From JACPIN01 sp964367085 (GTDB taxonomy: Archaea > Nanobdellota > Nanobdellia > SCGC-AAA011-G17 > ARS1403): DNA of 23,594 nucleotides. The position numbers and the translations under genes are program-made. Positions within the stretch are counted from its first letter, which is position 1. Every line of letters starts with the position of its first letter. The stretch lies in contig CAYIWL010000009.1 of NCBI GenBank assembly GCA_964367085.1, forward strand, positions 1 to 23,594, in the 5' to 3' direction. Below the pieces are notes generated by a model. It had not been told where the DNA came from and did no database searches. It saw only the letters and a program-made list of their open reading frames with translations. Of the stretch, positions 14,569 through 22,699 are shown in pieces.

Positions 14569-15307
14569 AATCAACACAGATCCTGAATTTCCCAGGAGAA
14601 TATTGCCCGACTTTAACAATGTTTAGAATCTTTGGATTGCAATGTTTTTTTATTTTTTCTATCGATTTTTTTGGAATCTCTTCTCTTCTTTGGAAATCAT
14701 AGAAGTGTATTGTTCCATTTTTTTTTATTTTTTTGATTGCAACATCTAAGTAGGATTCTGCATCCCTTGGAAGGGGCATGATAATCCTGTCAAAAGATTT
14801 TTTTATTCTCGGCAAAACTTTTTCAACGTCGCCTAAAAACAATTTAACATTTGAAACCTTATTTAATCTAACATTCTCTTGTGCAAATTTATGCGCTGCC
14901 GGATTTATTTCAACTCCGAAAACTTCTCTTGCTCTCGATAATTTAGCAATCTCAATGCAATAAACAGCAATGCCTGAAAACATTACTAAAACAGTTTCAT
15001 CTTCTTCTACCAATCTTGCAATTCTCAATCTTTCACTGCCTAACCTAGGAGAGAAATATGTCTGATCAATGTTTAATTTGAATATGCAACTATTCTCTTT
15101 ATGCAAGGTGGTTTTTGTTTTCTTTCCAGCAAGTATCTTTGTTTTCTGCAGCCTGAATTTTCCATAGTGAATTCCTGTCTTTATTGCAACTGTTTCTAGA
15201 TTCTTGAAATTTTTTAATAAAGTTTTAGCGACTTTATCTGCGTTCTTTGTTTTCTCTGAAAGTATTGCTATGTTTCCGATGATATCATATGATGATGGGA
15301 GTTTCAT
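14552..15307 (-). CDS. trm5: Trm5/Tyw2-like tRNA (guanine37-N1) methyltransferase
   Basis: A 251-residue class I SAM methyltransferase of the Trm5/TYW2 (Met-10+) family, which methylates G37 next to the tRNA anticodon and prevents frameshifting. Conserved features are TYFSPRLGSERLRIARLV (83-100), the SAM-binding strand VLVMFSGIAVYCIEIAK (106-122, diverged from the usual D-M/P-F-A-G-V-G), GVEINPAA (131-138), GDVEKVL (159-165) and the catalytic-region IIMPLPRDAE (175-184), equivalent to the N/M-x-LP motif. The N-terminal D1-type domain is short. It is the last gene of a VapB-VapC-Trm5 operon and overlaps vapC by 4 nt. A related wyosine-pathway activity cannot be excluded. Confidence 0.82.
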   Translation of the reverse strand: MKLPSSYDIIGNIAILSEKTKNADKVAKTLLKNFKNLETVAIKTGIHYGKFRLQKTKILAGKKTKTTLHKENSCIFKLNIDQTYFSPRLGSERLRIARLVEEDETVLVMFSGIAVYCIEIAKLSRAREVFGVEINPAAHKFAQENVRLNKVSNVKLFLGDVEKVLPRIKKSFDRIIMPLPRDAESYLDVAIKKIKKNGTIHFYDFQRREEIPKKSIEKIKKHCNPKILNIVKVGQYSPGKFRICVDFNTIK

Positions 15308-15768
15308 ATTTCAAAGTCTCCTAGAAATTTAACAAATGATATGTTCTTTAGCTTATTATAAAGTTTTATATCCGCTGTGATGAAAATAGAGTTTAATATT
15401 TCCGCTAAAGCAACAAAATATGCATCGTAAAAGCTAATGTCGAACTTAAAAGATACTTCAATTGCTCTTTCAATGACGTCTTTTGTTGGAATAAAAATAG
15501 TTAAACCAAGATCAATCAGGCTCTTAACAGAATCTTTTACTTCAGCTTTATTAAAAATTTTATTATATCTCAAAGCATTGGCAATTTCATAAATCTGTAT
15601 GTCTGGTACGATAATATTTACCTCACCATTCAAAAATCTCTCTCTTATCTTTAGTGCTTTGTCAGTATATTCTTCCTGAGAGAACCACTTAACAACAACA
15701 GAAGTGTCGAGGACTAAAAGGCTAGCTTGCTTTTCTGTCTCTCCATTTTCTGATTTCTGATGTTCCAT
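15304..15768 (-). CDS. vapC: PIN-domain ribonuclease, VapC-type toxin
   Basis: A 154-residue PIN-domain protein. The four acidic metal ligands are in place: D21 (LVLDTSVVVKWF), E61 (DIQIYEIANALRY), D115 (FYDAYFVALAE) and D133 (ITADIKLY). VapC toxins are Mg2+-dependent RNases that cut tRNA or rRNA and are held inactive by a VapB antitoxin. A 63-residue VapB-like gene lies immediately upstream and overlaps by 47 nt. The ATG at 15768 is supported by AAAGGATGGA just before it, and no other start codon precedes the first catalytic Asp. The 4-nt overlap with the Trm5-like gene couples toxin and tRNA-methyltransferase expression. Confidence 0.88.
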   Translation of the reverse strand: MEHQKSENGETEKQASLLVLDTSVVVKWFSQEEYTDKALKIRERFLNGEVNIIVPDIQIYEIANALRYNKIFNKAEVKDSVKSLIDLGLTIFIPTKDVIERAIEVSFKFDISFYDAYFVALAEILNSIFITADIKLYNKLKNISFVKFLGDFEI

Positions 15769-15913
15769 TCCATCCTTTAACTTTAGATCTAATCTTATCC
15801 TGTACTAAGACTGCATTTTTTACTCTATCATCTACCTTGAGCTTTGCTTCTATGTGTATGCCTAACTTCCTCTGAAACATTTCTAAAGTATCATTGTATT
15901 TTTGTATAGTCAT
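15722..15913 (-). CDS. VapB-like antitoxin (63 aa)
   Basis: A short, highly charged protein directly upstream of and overlapping vapC, in the position and size range of VapB antitoxins. The C-terminal stretch TSEIRKWRDRK resembles the toxin-embracing tails of archaeal antitoxins, which often carry an x-IRKWR-like motif. No clear AbrB, RHH or HTH DNA-binding pattern is visible in the N-terminal half, though EAKLKVDDRVKNAVLV may form a strand pair and helix. A TATA box centred 27 nt upstream of the ATG at 15913 marks it as the first gene of the operon. The assignment rests mainly on context. Confidence 0.68.
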   Translation of the reverse strand: MTIQKYNDTLEMFQRKLGIHIEAKLKVDDRVKNAVLVQDKIRSKVKGWNGTSEIRKWRDRKAS

Positions 15914-15934
15914 AAATTTAGCAGAGTTTTCTTC

Positions 15935-15946
15935 TTTATAAAATTT
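15935..15946 (-). promoter_or_regulatory. TATA box for the vapBC-trm5 operon
   Basis: TTTATAAAATTT (plus strand) centred 27 nt upstream of the minus-strand ATG at 15913. Confidence 0.6.
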
Positions 15947-15955
15947 ACCAAAATG

Positions 15956-15990
15956 TTTATATAGATTCTAAAGCAATTAAAATAAAGGTG
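15956..15990 (+). promoter_or_regulatory. TATA box and Shine-Dalgarno site for the 15996 membrane gene
   Basis: TTTATATAG at 15956-15964 and AAAGGTGATT at about 15984-15993. GGTG ends 5 nt before the ATG at 15996, which favours that ATG over the adjacent TTG at 15993. Confidence 0.55.
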
Positions 15991-15995
15991 ATTTG

Positions 15996-17204
15996 ATGCT
16001 TAAAAAAAGAGGGTTTGTTCTTGTATTCATTCTTTGCTTATTAAGTATTGATGTATTTGCACAGGATTTCGGATTTGATTTCCAGTTTGGGAGAAGGTCT
16101 GCACCTGCTGGTGGAGGATTTGGGGCGGGAAGTGGTGTATCGAATGCAATAAGCACTGCTCTTGATATTGTCTTTGGTGGCATTGTCGGTCCTATATTCA
16201 ACGCGATTGAGTTTAATTTTTATAGTGCTGTAAAACTGGCTTTAATACTTGTCCTGTATTTAGTTTTTTCAAACATCTTCAAGAATTTTTTTGGAAACCG
16301 GGGAATGCATCCCAAATTTGCCAAAGTAATTGCGGCTATTCTTGCCTTGTTTTCCGTAGTTTTTATTCCAGAGCATCTGCTGGACATTCTATTCAGAGAC
16401 TTGCTTGGTGGCGGTGTCGGATTTTTACTATTGGCTGCTGCAGTTGCCTTCCCAATTTACTATTTATACAAATGGAGTGCCGACAATAAAGATAACAAAG
16501 CTGTAAACCTGGTTTCAGCACTATTGTTTTTTATCTTAATAATCGTCTTTAGCGAGCTGCACGATCAGTTTGTTTACGCTTTCAATTATGGATTTATTCA
16601 AACACTAACAAGCTTGATAGTTACTTTCGGAATTATTCTTGCACTGATATTATTTGTTCATAGATTGTATATGGGCTTTAAAGAAACGGAAGAAGGAAAA
16701 AGAGAGAAAGAAGAAAAAATAGAAAAGAAAAGAAGGATGGAAGAAAAAGATGAATATGAAAATGCAAAAGGTCTTGCCAGTCAATTGATAGGAAGTTTAA
16801 ACAATGTCAGAGAGCACATCCACAATTTAAGCAATAATGCAGATCAGCTTGCTGTTGAATTGAAAAGAAGTCCAGACAGGCTTAACATAGTCGGGCCTAC
16901 AACTGCACATTCAATTTATTCTCATGTCAACAGGCTTGTAAGAATCTTGGAAGGATCTAAAGGAAAAAAGAAAAGCAAAGTTGCAAGCATCGTTTCAAAA
17001 GTTTCAGGAGAATATGACGAGCTTAGACATCACCTAGAACAATTCCATCTAGTAGCAAGAGGATTAAGAGGGCAATTGAGTTCATGGCATGTAACTAATA
17101 ATTTGGACAGGGGCTATTTTGGCGATTTGAATAAAAAGCTTAAGGACATAGACAAAGAACTGGATGACCTAATCAAGAGCCTATCAGAAATAGATTCTTT
17201 ATAA
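15996..17204 (+). CDS. Polytopic membrane protein with signal peptide and cytoplasmic helical domain
   Basis: A 402-residue protein beginning with a cleavable-type signal sequence (hydrophobic 8-20, FA|QD after residue 22). A Gly-rich stretch follows (38-48). About five or six membrane segments lie at roughly 52-70, 79-97, 107-124, 140-159, 167-188 and 200-223. A strongly charged Lys/Glu coiled stretch (about 228-257) leads to a helical soluble domain (258-402). The membrane core is similar to that of the next gene (IKLILVILFYFLL there against VKLALILVLYLVF here, then AAILALFSVVFIPEHLLD against AGIIALLGAALLPQSFID), so the two are tandem paralogs. I do not recognise the family. Pairing with a paralog and a small helical protein suggests a membrane complex. 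Confidence 0.8.
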   Translation: MLKKRGFVLVFILCLLSIDVFAQDFGFDFQFGRRSAPAGGGFGAGSGVSNAISTALDIVFGGIVGPIFNAIEFNFYSAVKLALILVLYLVFSNIFKNFFGNRGMHPKFAKVIAAILALFSVVFIPEHLLDILFRDLLGGGVGFLLLAAAVAFPIYYLYKWSADNKDNKAVNLVSALLFFILIIVFSELHDQFVYAFNYGFIQTLTSLIVTFGIILALILFVHRLYMGFKETEEGKREKEEKIEKKRRMEEKDEYENAKGLASQLIGSLNNVREHIHNLSNNADQLAVELKRSPDRLNIVGPTTAHSIYSHVNRLVRILEGSKGKKKSKVASIVSKVSGEYDELRHHLEQFHLVARGLRGQLSSWHVTNNLDRGYFGDLNKKLKDIDKELDDLIKSLSEIDSL

Positions 17205-17209
17205 AAAAG

Positions 17210-17219
17210 TTTATATATA
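17210..17219 (+). promoter_or_regulatory. TATA box for the second membrane paralog
   Basis: TTTATATATA centred about 27 nt upstream of the second of two consecutive ATGs (17241), which slightly favours that start over 17238. Confidence 0.55.
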
Positions 17220-17237
17220 GATGGATGTTTATTTGAT

Positions 17238-18152
17238 ATGATGGCAAAAAAGAGGCTGAGCAAGAGTTCCAGAATGAAGAAAGCAGCAACAAGTGATTCT
17301 AAAAAATCTGGAATATTAGATTCTTTCAAAAAAATTTTAGGGATTGGATCTGCTGTGAGAAATATTCCTCTGACTGAAAAAACTTTGCTGATTGCTTTAT
17401 TGGTCCTCATGGGATTAGTTGCATTCACAACAAATAGCGAAAATCTCAACGCAATAACCGGAGCTGTAATAGGTGCTCAGGATTTAAATGAAAAAATTAG
17501 TTTGGTAATATCCTTGATTACAGACGGTTTTGCTAAACCGGTTTTTGATCTTTTATCTCCAACCCCAAACGTATTCTTCATAAAATTGATTTTGGTAATT
17601 CTGTTTTACTTTTTATTATCTTATGGTGCCGGGCTTAGAAATAGACTTGAAGGTAAAGGAAATGTTATTGCTGGAATCATTGCACTCTTAGGTGCTGCTT
17701 TACTTCCTCAGAGCTTTATTGATAACTATATCGTTAATTTTATCCCAGGACTTATTTCTGCTGCTGTAGGCGTATTAATTTTATTCTTACTTCTTTACTG
17801 GCTGTTTACCAGAGAGGCTGAGAGCAGGGCAGAACATGGATTAAAGGCACTTGGATTCTTCATAGCATTTATTGTTATTTCCGAGATAGGAGGCATGATA
17901 GCTAACGCAACTGTTCAAGGAGCATTTTTTAATATTATGGATTGGATAACAATAATTGCATTTGTATTTGCCATTATTATGTTTATTGTTGAGCTAGTTC
18001 GCGCACTTAGTGGTTTTGGTCAAGGAGCTTGGAGAGCTGCAGGTAGAAGAGATGAAAGACAAAGAGGAGAAAGAGAAGCTGGAGAAGATAATGAGGATGA
18101 ATTGAGACCTCTTGCAAGAAATGTTTTGGATGAACTGGAGGAATTAATCTAA
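17238..18152 (+). CDS. Polytopic membrane protein, paralog of the upstream gene
   Basis: A 304-residue protein (303 if the second ATG is used, as TATA spacing suggests). A basic Lys/Ser-rich N-terminus of about 45 residues precedes a first helix (48-66). A NAITGAVIGAQDLNE segment follows, then membrane helices at about 112-131, 143-160, 170-190, 203-222 and 232-254. The charged C-terminus is Arg/Glu-rich and acidic at the end. Unlike its upstream paralog it lacks the cleavable signal and the long helical C-terminal domain. The helical-domain role may be supplied by the next gene, which starts within its stop codon (TAATG). No named family recognised; a structural or transport complex is plausible. 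Confidence 0.78.
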   Translation: MMAKKRLSKSSRMKKAATSDSKKSGILDSFKKILGIGSAVRNIPLTEKTLLIALLVLMGLVAFTTNSENLNAITGAVIGAQDLNEKISLVISLITDGFAKPVFDLLSPTPNVFFIKLILVILFYFLLSYGAGLRNRLEGKGNVIAGIIALLGAALLPQSFIDNYIVNFIPGLISAAVGVLILFLLLYWLFTREAESRAEHGLKALGFFIAFIVISEIGGMIANATVQGAFFNIMDWITIIAFVFAIIMFIVELVRALSGFGQGAWRAAGRRDERQRGEREAGEDNEDELRPLARNVLDELEELI

Positions 18153-18589
18153 TGGCAACAAAAATATTCGAACAGAGTGTTGTAGAAAACCCTGCAGTTG
18201 TTGGATTTATGTTAATGAAGAATTCCCATTCATTTGATATCCTTTCTAGCCCTAACAAAATCATTGGTCCATTAAAGATTTTGGCAGCTAAATTAAGAGA
18301 CGTCGATAGAAATAAGGCAAGAACCTTGTTAGACCTCGGGGACCGACTTGAAAGAGCCATGGATTCTGCGAACAAAAATCTTGCTGGTTTAAGATGGATT
18401 AGTAGGCTAGGTACGAGGATTAATACAATCGGTGCATTTTCTGCAACAGTTTCAAGGCATCCAAAATATAATGATCTCGTATCATTTCAAAGAAAACTTC
18501 TGGAAATCGGTAAATTGTTAGTGTCCATTCGAGAAAAAGTCTTAGAAGTCTCAAAAAAACATAGTCAAAAAAAGTTTTGGCAAAATTAA
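18152..18589 (+). CDS. Helical soluble protein coupled to the membrane paralogs
   Basis: A 145-residue basic protein predicted to be all-helical, with no signal peptide or membrane segment. It starts at the ATG of the TAATG that ends the preceding gene, so the two are translationally coupled. Leu/Ile spacing in KARTLLDLGDRLERAMDSAN and LVSFQRKLLEIGKLLVSIRE suggests helical hairpins. It may play the same part for the second paralog that the C-terminal helical domain plays in the first. This is a guess from architecture, not a detected homology. It overlaps the end of the convergent FEN1 gene by 4 bp. Confidence 0.65.
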   Translation: MATKIFEQSVVENPAVVGFMLMKNSHSFDILSSPNKIIGPLKILAAKLRDVDRNKARTLLDLGDRLERAMDSANKNLAGLRWISRLGTRINTIGAFSATVSRHPKYNDLVSFQRKLLEIGKLLVSIREKVLEVSKKHSQKKFWQN

Positions 18590-19605
18590 CGCATAAAATC
18601 TTTCAATCCTTTTTGCTTCTTTTCTTCTTTATCGTCTTTAAATTTTTTCAATAGATTATTTATCCGCTCTTCTGAGAAATCGTGTTGCTCAACTAAAATC
18701 TCTTTTACTTTTTTTTCATCGAGTGCATTCCACTTCAGCTGATAATTTTTCATTACTGGCATTGACTTAAAGATTGCAAATATTTGCTTCCAGTTAAAAT
18801 CTGGATTTAGCTCTGAAAATAATTTGTCGAAATTTTTATGCTGCTTGACCAGCGCAAGAGCTTTCTTCGGGCCAATTCCAGGAATTCCTTTTCTATTATA
18901 ATCTGTTCCTGTTAAAATTCCCATAACAATCAGCTGATCTTGATTAATTCCTAGATGATCTAGCACATCTTTCAACTCGATTATCTGGGGTTGGATATAA
19001 ACAAATTTTCCTCCCGGTAGTTTTCTTGTTTGCGATAAAGTTAAGTTTGGAATTGACCTCGGGCAATTGTGCATCAATGCATCCGCATCACTTGTTGCAA
19101 AATAATCCAGATCTTTTTTTTCAACCATAAATGCCCCTTGTGCATCTGCTTCACTTGGCGATTGTATTATTGGCATACCCATTGCCTTTATCAATTCTTT
19201 AGATTCTTCAACCATTTCATTATTAAGATAAGTAACTTGTTTAGAATATTTGTGCATTAATTCAACATCGTCTTCCTGCCTTGCTTCCTTATATTTTTCA
19301 TATGCTTTTTCCTTTCTTTCCCTTCTTTCCTTCTGCGTTTGATATTTTAATTCTGGCGGTTTTCCGTCAAATATATAACAAAGCTTCATGCCCTTTTGCA
19401 TCAGGTTTAAGTTGCGATGAAATATTCCAGATAAATGCGAAGTTACTCTTCCTTTTGAATCCATTAATGGTGTGCCGTCTTGCTGGCGAATGCTTGATAG
19501 GAATTGATACAATGTGTTTGAAGCATCTACCCCGATCTTCTTATCTTTCAAATCATCCCAGCTAATTATTTTTACAGGCAGTATCCCAGGCAATTTAACT
19601 CCCAT
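18586..19605 (-). CDS. fen: Flap endonuclease 1
   Basis: A 339-residue structure-specific nuclease that removes 5' flaps during Okazaki-fragment maturation and base excision repair. The ATG at 19605 gives the conserved N-terminus MGVKLPGIL; the reading frame extends 49 codons further upstream but without family similarity. Metal ligands are D27 (GVDASN), D80 (IFDGKPP), E152 and D154 (PSEADAQ), D173 and D175 (TSDADAL) and D235 (TGTDYN). The helix-hairpin turn IPGIGPKKALALV is at 241-253. The C-terminus QKGLKDFM (331-338) is a PIP-box-like motif for PCNA binding. A TATA box about 28 nt upstream supports the start. The length is standard for archaea. Confidence 0.97.
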   Translation of the reverse strand: MGVKLPGILPVKIISWDDLKDKKIGVDASNTLYQFLSSIRQQDGTPLMDSKGRVTSHLSGIFHRNLNLMQKGMKLCYIFDGKPPELKYQTQKERRERKEKAYEKYKEARQEDDVELMHKYSKQVTYLNNEMVEESKELIKAMGMPIIQSPSEADAQGAFMVEKKDLDYFATSDADALMHNCPRSIPNLTLSQTRKLPGGKFVYIQPQIIELKDVLDHLGINQDQLIVMGILTGTDYNRKGIPGIGPKKALALVKQHKNFDKLFSELNPDFNWKQIFAIFKSMPVMKNYQLKWNALDEKKVKEILVEQHDFSEERINNLLKKFKDDKEEKKQKGLKDFMR

Positions 19606-19627
19606 ATAAAAAGATAAACAAAGAGAA

Positions 19628-19638
19628 TTTTTAAATTT
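19628..19638 (-). promoter_or_regulatory. TATA box for FEN1
   Basis: TTTTTAAATTT (plus strand), centred about 28 nt upstream of the ATG at 19605. Confidence 0.55.
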
Positions 19639-19648
19639 ATTCAAAAGC

Positions 19649-19655
19649 TTTATAT
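19649..19655 (+). promoter_or_regulatory. TATA box for the PD-(D/E)XK nuclease
   Basis: TTTATAT about 40 nt upstream of the ATG at 19693, predicting a short leader. That leader holds an out-of-frame ATG at 19682 followed by only four codons and a stop. Confidence 0.45.
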
Positions 19656-19692
19656 CCAAGCATTTTCTCAAATTCTTTTTGATGTTAAAAAG

Positions 19693-20349
19693 ATGGTGAT
19701 AAGGCATGCTAGTTTTGATCATAAAGGCGGATGGTATCATTACAGAATTCATGCAATAAAATTAAGCGAGCTGTGCAAGGATAATCTTTTTCCATTAAAA
19801 GGATACTTGGAATCTATGTTTGAGCAATGCCCTCATGATTATTTCCGAGTAGGACCAAGAAGTTCTGCATTGAAATTTAAGCTTGAAAATCTAGATTTGA
19901 AATCTGTTAAAAACCATGATTTGTGCGATTGGACAAGACTCGGGCTTGAAAGATATAGTGAAAGATATGACACTGCTCATTCTCAAGTCCAGGTGTTTAT
20001 GCTGGAAAATGATAATAAGACAATTGCTGCTGAGGTTCCGCTGTGGCTTGAAGCGGATGAAGCCGAGTTCTATCAAAGCTTATTCATGACAAGTGATCCG
20101 TTAACAGGACATATTGATCTGCTGAGGATTGAAGACAATAAAATATGGGTGCTGGATTACAAGCCAAATGCAAACTTAGAAAAATTTGCTGCAACCCAAG
20201 TTTATTTCTATGCACTGATGCTAAGCAAGCGGGCTAAAATTCCGCTGGAAAAATTTAGGTGCGGGTATTTTGACTGGAAAGATTGTTACTTATTCAAGCC
20301 AGATGAATGCAGTCTTCCGAAGATAAAAAAAGTTCTTGATTTTTATTAG
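19693..20349 (+). CDS. PD-(D/E)XK nuclease, Cas4/RecB-like
   Basis: A 218-residue protein with the PD-(D/E)XK signature: E114 (AAEVPLW), D142 (TGHIDLL) and D155-x-K157 (WVLDYKP), followed by the Q-x-x-x-Y motif (Q169 to Y173, ATQVYFYALML) shared by Cas4, RecB and related nucleases. These enzymes cut or resect DNA. Several cysteines are present (28, 46, 78, 190, 198, 206), but not in the clear Cas4 iron-sulfur arrangement. No CRISPR array or cas gene is nearby; it sits between FEN1 and PolB, so replication or repair is the likelier setting. It ends 2 bp before the convergent polB stop. The start is not certain: there is no good Shine-Dalgarno site before 19693. Confidence 0.82.
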   Translation: MVIRHASFDHKGGWYHYRIHAIKLSELCKDNLFPLKGYLESMFEQCPHDYFRVGPRSSALKFKLENLDLKSVKNHDLCDWTRLGLERYSERYDTAHSQVQVFMLENDNKTIAAEVPLWLEADEAEFYQSLFMTSDPLTGHIDLLRIEDNKIWVLDYKPNANLEKFAATQVYFYALMLSKRAKIPLEKFRCGYFDWKDCYLFKPDECSLPKIKKVLDFY

Positions 20350-20351
20350 AT

Positions 20352-22646
20352 TTAAAAATTGAACAACGTGGTCTGCTTGTTTCCTTTAATCATATCGTCA
20401 AACTTTTTATTGTAGAAAACTAAGATTGAATCTGCTATAGGTTTTAGCTGCTTGTTGATATAATGATTATAATCTATCTTATGCTTCCTGTTTTGTAATG
20501 GTTCCGGTCCATCCTCGGTGATTACATATTCTATTATGTTTGAGCTTATTTTATCTAGTTTTAATGCGGCCTTAAGATGCTGGCTTTTCACTTGATATGA
20601 TTTCAGGTTTTTCCTTAAAGACTTCCTGTAGATTAACATATCATCATATTTTCCTTCTTTAACCTCGCTTATGAATTTCTTAACGTAGTCAGAAATCTCC
20701 TTTTTGTGAAAAATCCTGTCAAGCAGTTCATATTGAAATTTTTTCGAAAGCTCTGTCCAGTCTCTTCTTCTACTTTCCATTCCAGTGAATTCTATTTTTT
20801 CTTTGCCGTCGATAACTCTCAGACCTGCATATCTTTTTTTAGCTCCAGCTTCTGCGCTTCTGATTTTCGGCATGATAAACATTTTATACACTTTTTCAAA
20901 TTCCAGTTCTAAATGATTCTTCACACCGTATGTATTCTCAATGTATTTCTCAAAGAAATTATTTATGACAACTGCCAGCTTCCTTCCTTCAACTTCTGCA
21001 TCTTCATATTCATCTATTCCCGATTTTATGAAAACTGAGTCTGTATCTTGGTAGATGATATCATATCCTTTTTTCTTTATTTCTTCTGCAGTCATTTTAA
21101 TCAAGAATTGCCCGAAATGAGTGATTGCATTTGCCATGTCAGTGTTGAAAAATCTAAAAGAAGGGTTTGCAGTTACTCCGAACATGGAATTTAAGAGGAT
21201 TTTAATCGCATACGAAGTAAGTTCATCTTTTTCTCTTTTCACTTTTTCCCTTTCTTCCATCAAGCTAGAGATAATCTCCGGAAGTAACCCCGGATCTTTC
21301 TTAAATGCTGCTCGATTAGGGGCGATAATCAGATTTTTTCCGGGGGTTTTCCCGACAAAGGTTAATGGGTCTATGTTAAATGTCCTGATTATTGAAGGGT
21401 ATAGCGATTTGAAATCAAGGATGATTATATTCTCGTAGATCCCAGGAATTGAATCCATCACATAGCCGCCAGTGATTCTCATCTCTTTGTTCCTGAAGCT
21501 CACTGAAGGGGCTGCATAGTTTCTTTCCTTTAATTTTCTTAAGTAGAGAGAATCAAATGATGCAATAGATGCACTAACTCTGTCTAGCGGCATTCCAGTA
21601 AGAAGCGAGCGGTGTATTGTCAGATCCAAAACTTTTGTTTTTTTGATAATATCCAAAACTAGTTGCGCATCCTTCATATTGTACTCTATGAGTTTTTCGG
21701 GATTTTTCTTGTACATGGATTCTATCTCTTCTGCCTTGTTGTAGTCGTCAATAAGTTTTTCTTGTTTTAGAAAATGCGAAGCTGCCGTGCTTAATTTATA
21801 ATTTTCAAGCTGAATGAATGATCCTTTTAGCAGACTGATTGCATCTAGGACTAACCTGCCCTGGAAATCCGATTTTGACGTTTTGAAGAAATCCGATTCT
21901 AATTTTATCTTGCATTGCTGGTTTGTTCTTCCAAGTGCAAACGGGATACGGTTCTCCTTGAATTTTTCTCTCAAGAAATTTAAATCAAAATCAATAACGC
22001 TCCAACCAGTTATAACATCCGGGTCTTCTTCCAAGATTATTTCCTTGAATTTTTCAAGAAGAGATTCTTCATCCTTGAAAACAACTGCATTTTTTACTTT
22101 TTTCTTGCTGACAATTAATGCTTTTTGGAAGTTTTCAGAATACATGGAGATTGAATAAAGTTTTTTTCCGTCGGTTGATGTTTCTATATCTATCGACAGA
22201 ACGTTTAGAACTGGAGTGAAACGTGCAGGGGTTATCGTCGGCCCATAATAAATTCTATCAACGTATTCGTTCTGCTCGTAATTTTCCTCTTTAATTTCTA
22301 TTGCAGATTTTATGTCGTTGTCGATAAGAAATCTATATGCAAATCTAATATCTGCCTCGTAGCATTCGACTCCGCTTCTTTCAAGATATTTTCTAAGCTG
22401 CGGAACATCAGACGGCTCTTCTGTATAGATTTTTACCAATTTTTCCTCATTAAAGTTCTTGAAATTAGTTTTTGTGAATTCGTATTCTTTAGGCAGGGAA
22501 GAGGTATCTGATTCTTTGATATAAAAATAAGGCCTGAATGAATTAATTGTGAGGAATGACTGCCCGTTCTCTAACTTCCCGAATAATAAAACATGCGGCT
22601 TGCCATTGATTATCCTGTAAGTTGGGTAGAGTATAAAACCTTTCAT
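20352..22646 (-). CDS. polB: Family B DNA polymerase
   Basis: A 764-residue replicative or repair polymerase with proofreading. Exonuclease motifs are DIE (153-155), GWSVIDFDL (214-222, where Ser replaces the usual Asn of the motif) and YNMKD (322-326). Polymerase motifs are A, DFKSLYPSII (411-420); B, KILLNSMFG (482-490, with Phe for the usual Tyr); and C, YQDTDS (532-537). The C-terminus QTTLFNF (758-764) is a textbook PIP box, linking the enzyme to PCNA loaded by the RFC encoded in this window. The length is typical of archaeal PolB. A TATA box centred 27-28 nt upstream of the ATG is shared with the divergent MetAP gene. Confidence 0.97.
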   Translation of the reverse strand: MKGFILYPTYRIINGKPHVLLFGKLENGQSFLTINSFRPYFYIKESDTSSLPKEYEFTKTNFKNFNEEKLVKIYTEEPSDVPQLRKYLERSGVECYEADIRFAYRFLIDNDIKSAIEIKEENYEQNEYVDRIYYGPTITPARFTPVLNVLSIDIETSTDGKKLYSISMYSENFQKALIVSKKKVKNAVVFKDEESLLEKFKEIILEEDPDVITGWSVIDFDLNFLREKFKENRIPFALGRTNQQCKIKLESDFFKTSKSDFQGRLVLDAISLLKGSFIQLENYKLSTAASHFLKQEKLIDDYNKAEEIESMYKKNPEKLIEYNMKDAQLVLDIIKKTKVLDLTIHRSLLTGMPLDRVSASIASFDSLYLRKLKERNYAAPSVSFRNKEMRITGGYVMDSIPGIYENIIILDFKSLYPSIIRTFNIDPLTFVGKTPGKNLIIAPNRAAFKKDPGLLPEIISSLMEEREKVKREKDELTSYAIKILLNSMFGVTANPSFRFFNTDMANAITHFGQFLIKMTAEEIKKKGYDIIYQDTDSVFIKSGIDEYEDAEVEGRKLAVVINNFFEKYIENTYGVKNHLELEFEKVYKMFIMPKIRSAEAGAKKRYAGLRVIDGKEKIEFTGMESRRRDWTELSKKFQYELLDRIFHKKEISDYVKKFISEVKEGKYDDMLIYRKSLRKNLKSYQVKSQHLKAALKLDKISSNIIEYVITEDGPEPLQNRKHKIDYNHYINKQLKPIADSILVFYNKKFDDMIKGNKQTTLFNF

Positions 22647-22668
22647 ATATAAATTGTTGAAAGATAGG

Positions 22669-22680
22669 TTTAAATATATT
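22669..22680. promoter_or_regulatory. Shared bidirectional TATA box (polB and MetAP)
   Basis: TTTAAATATATT, centred at about 22674. The polB ATG (22646) and the MetAP ATG (22700) lie 26-28 nt to either side, so one box is suitably placed for leaderless transcription in both directions. Confidence 0.6.
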
Positions 22681-22699
22681 GTTGCGAAGTAAGAGCTTC

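Noticed and set aside
19606..19752. 49-codon upstream extension of FEN1
   Set aside because: It has no similarity to FEN1 N-termini, overlaps the promoter region and the divergent gene start, and MGVKLPGIL at 19605 is the conserved beginning.
19693..20349. Cas4 of a CRISPR system
   Set aside because: No repeats, cas1/cas2 or other cas genes are present in the window; the nuclease was called only at superfamily level.
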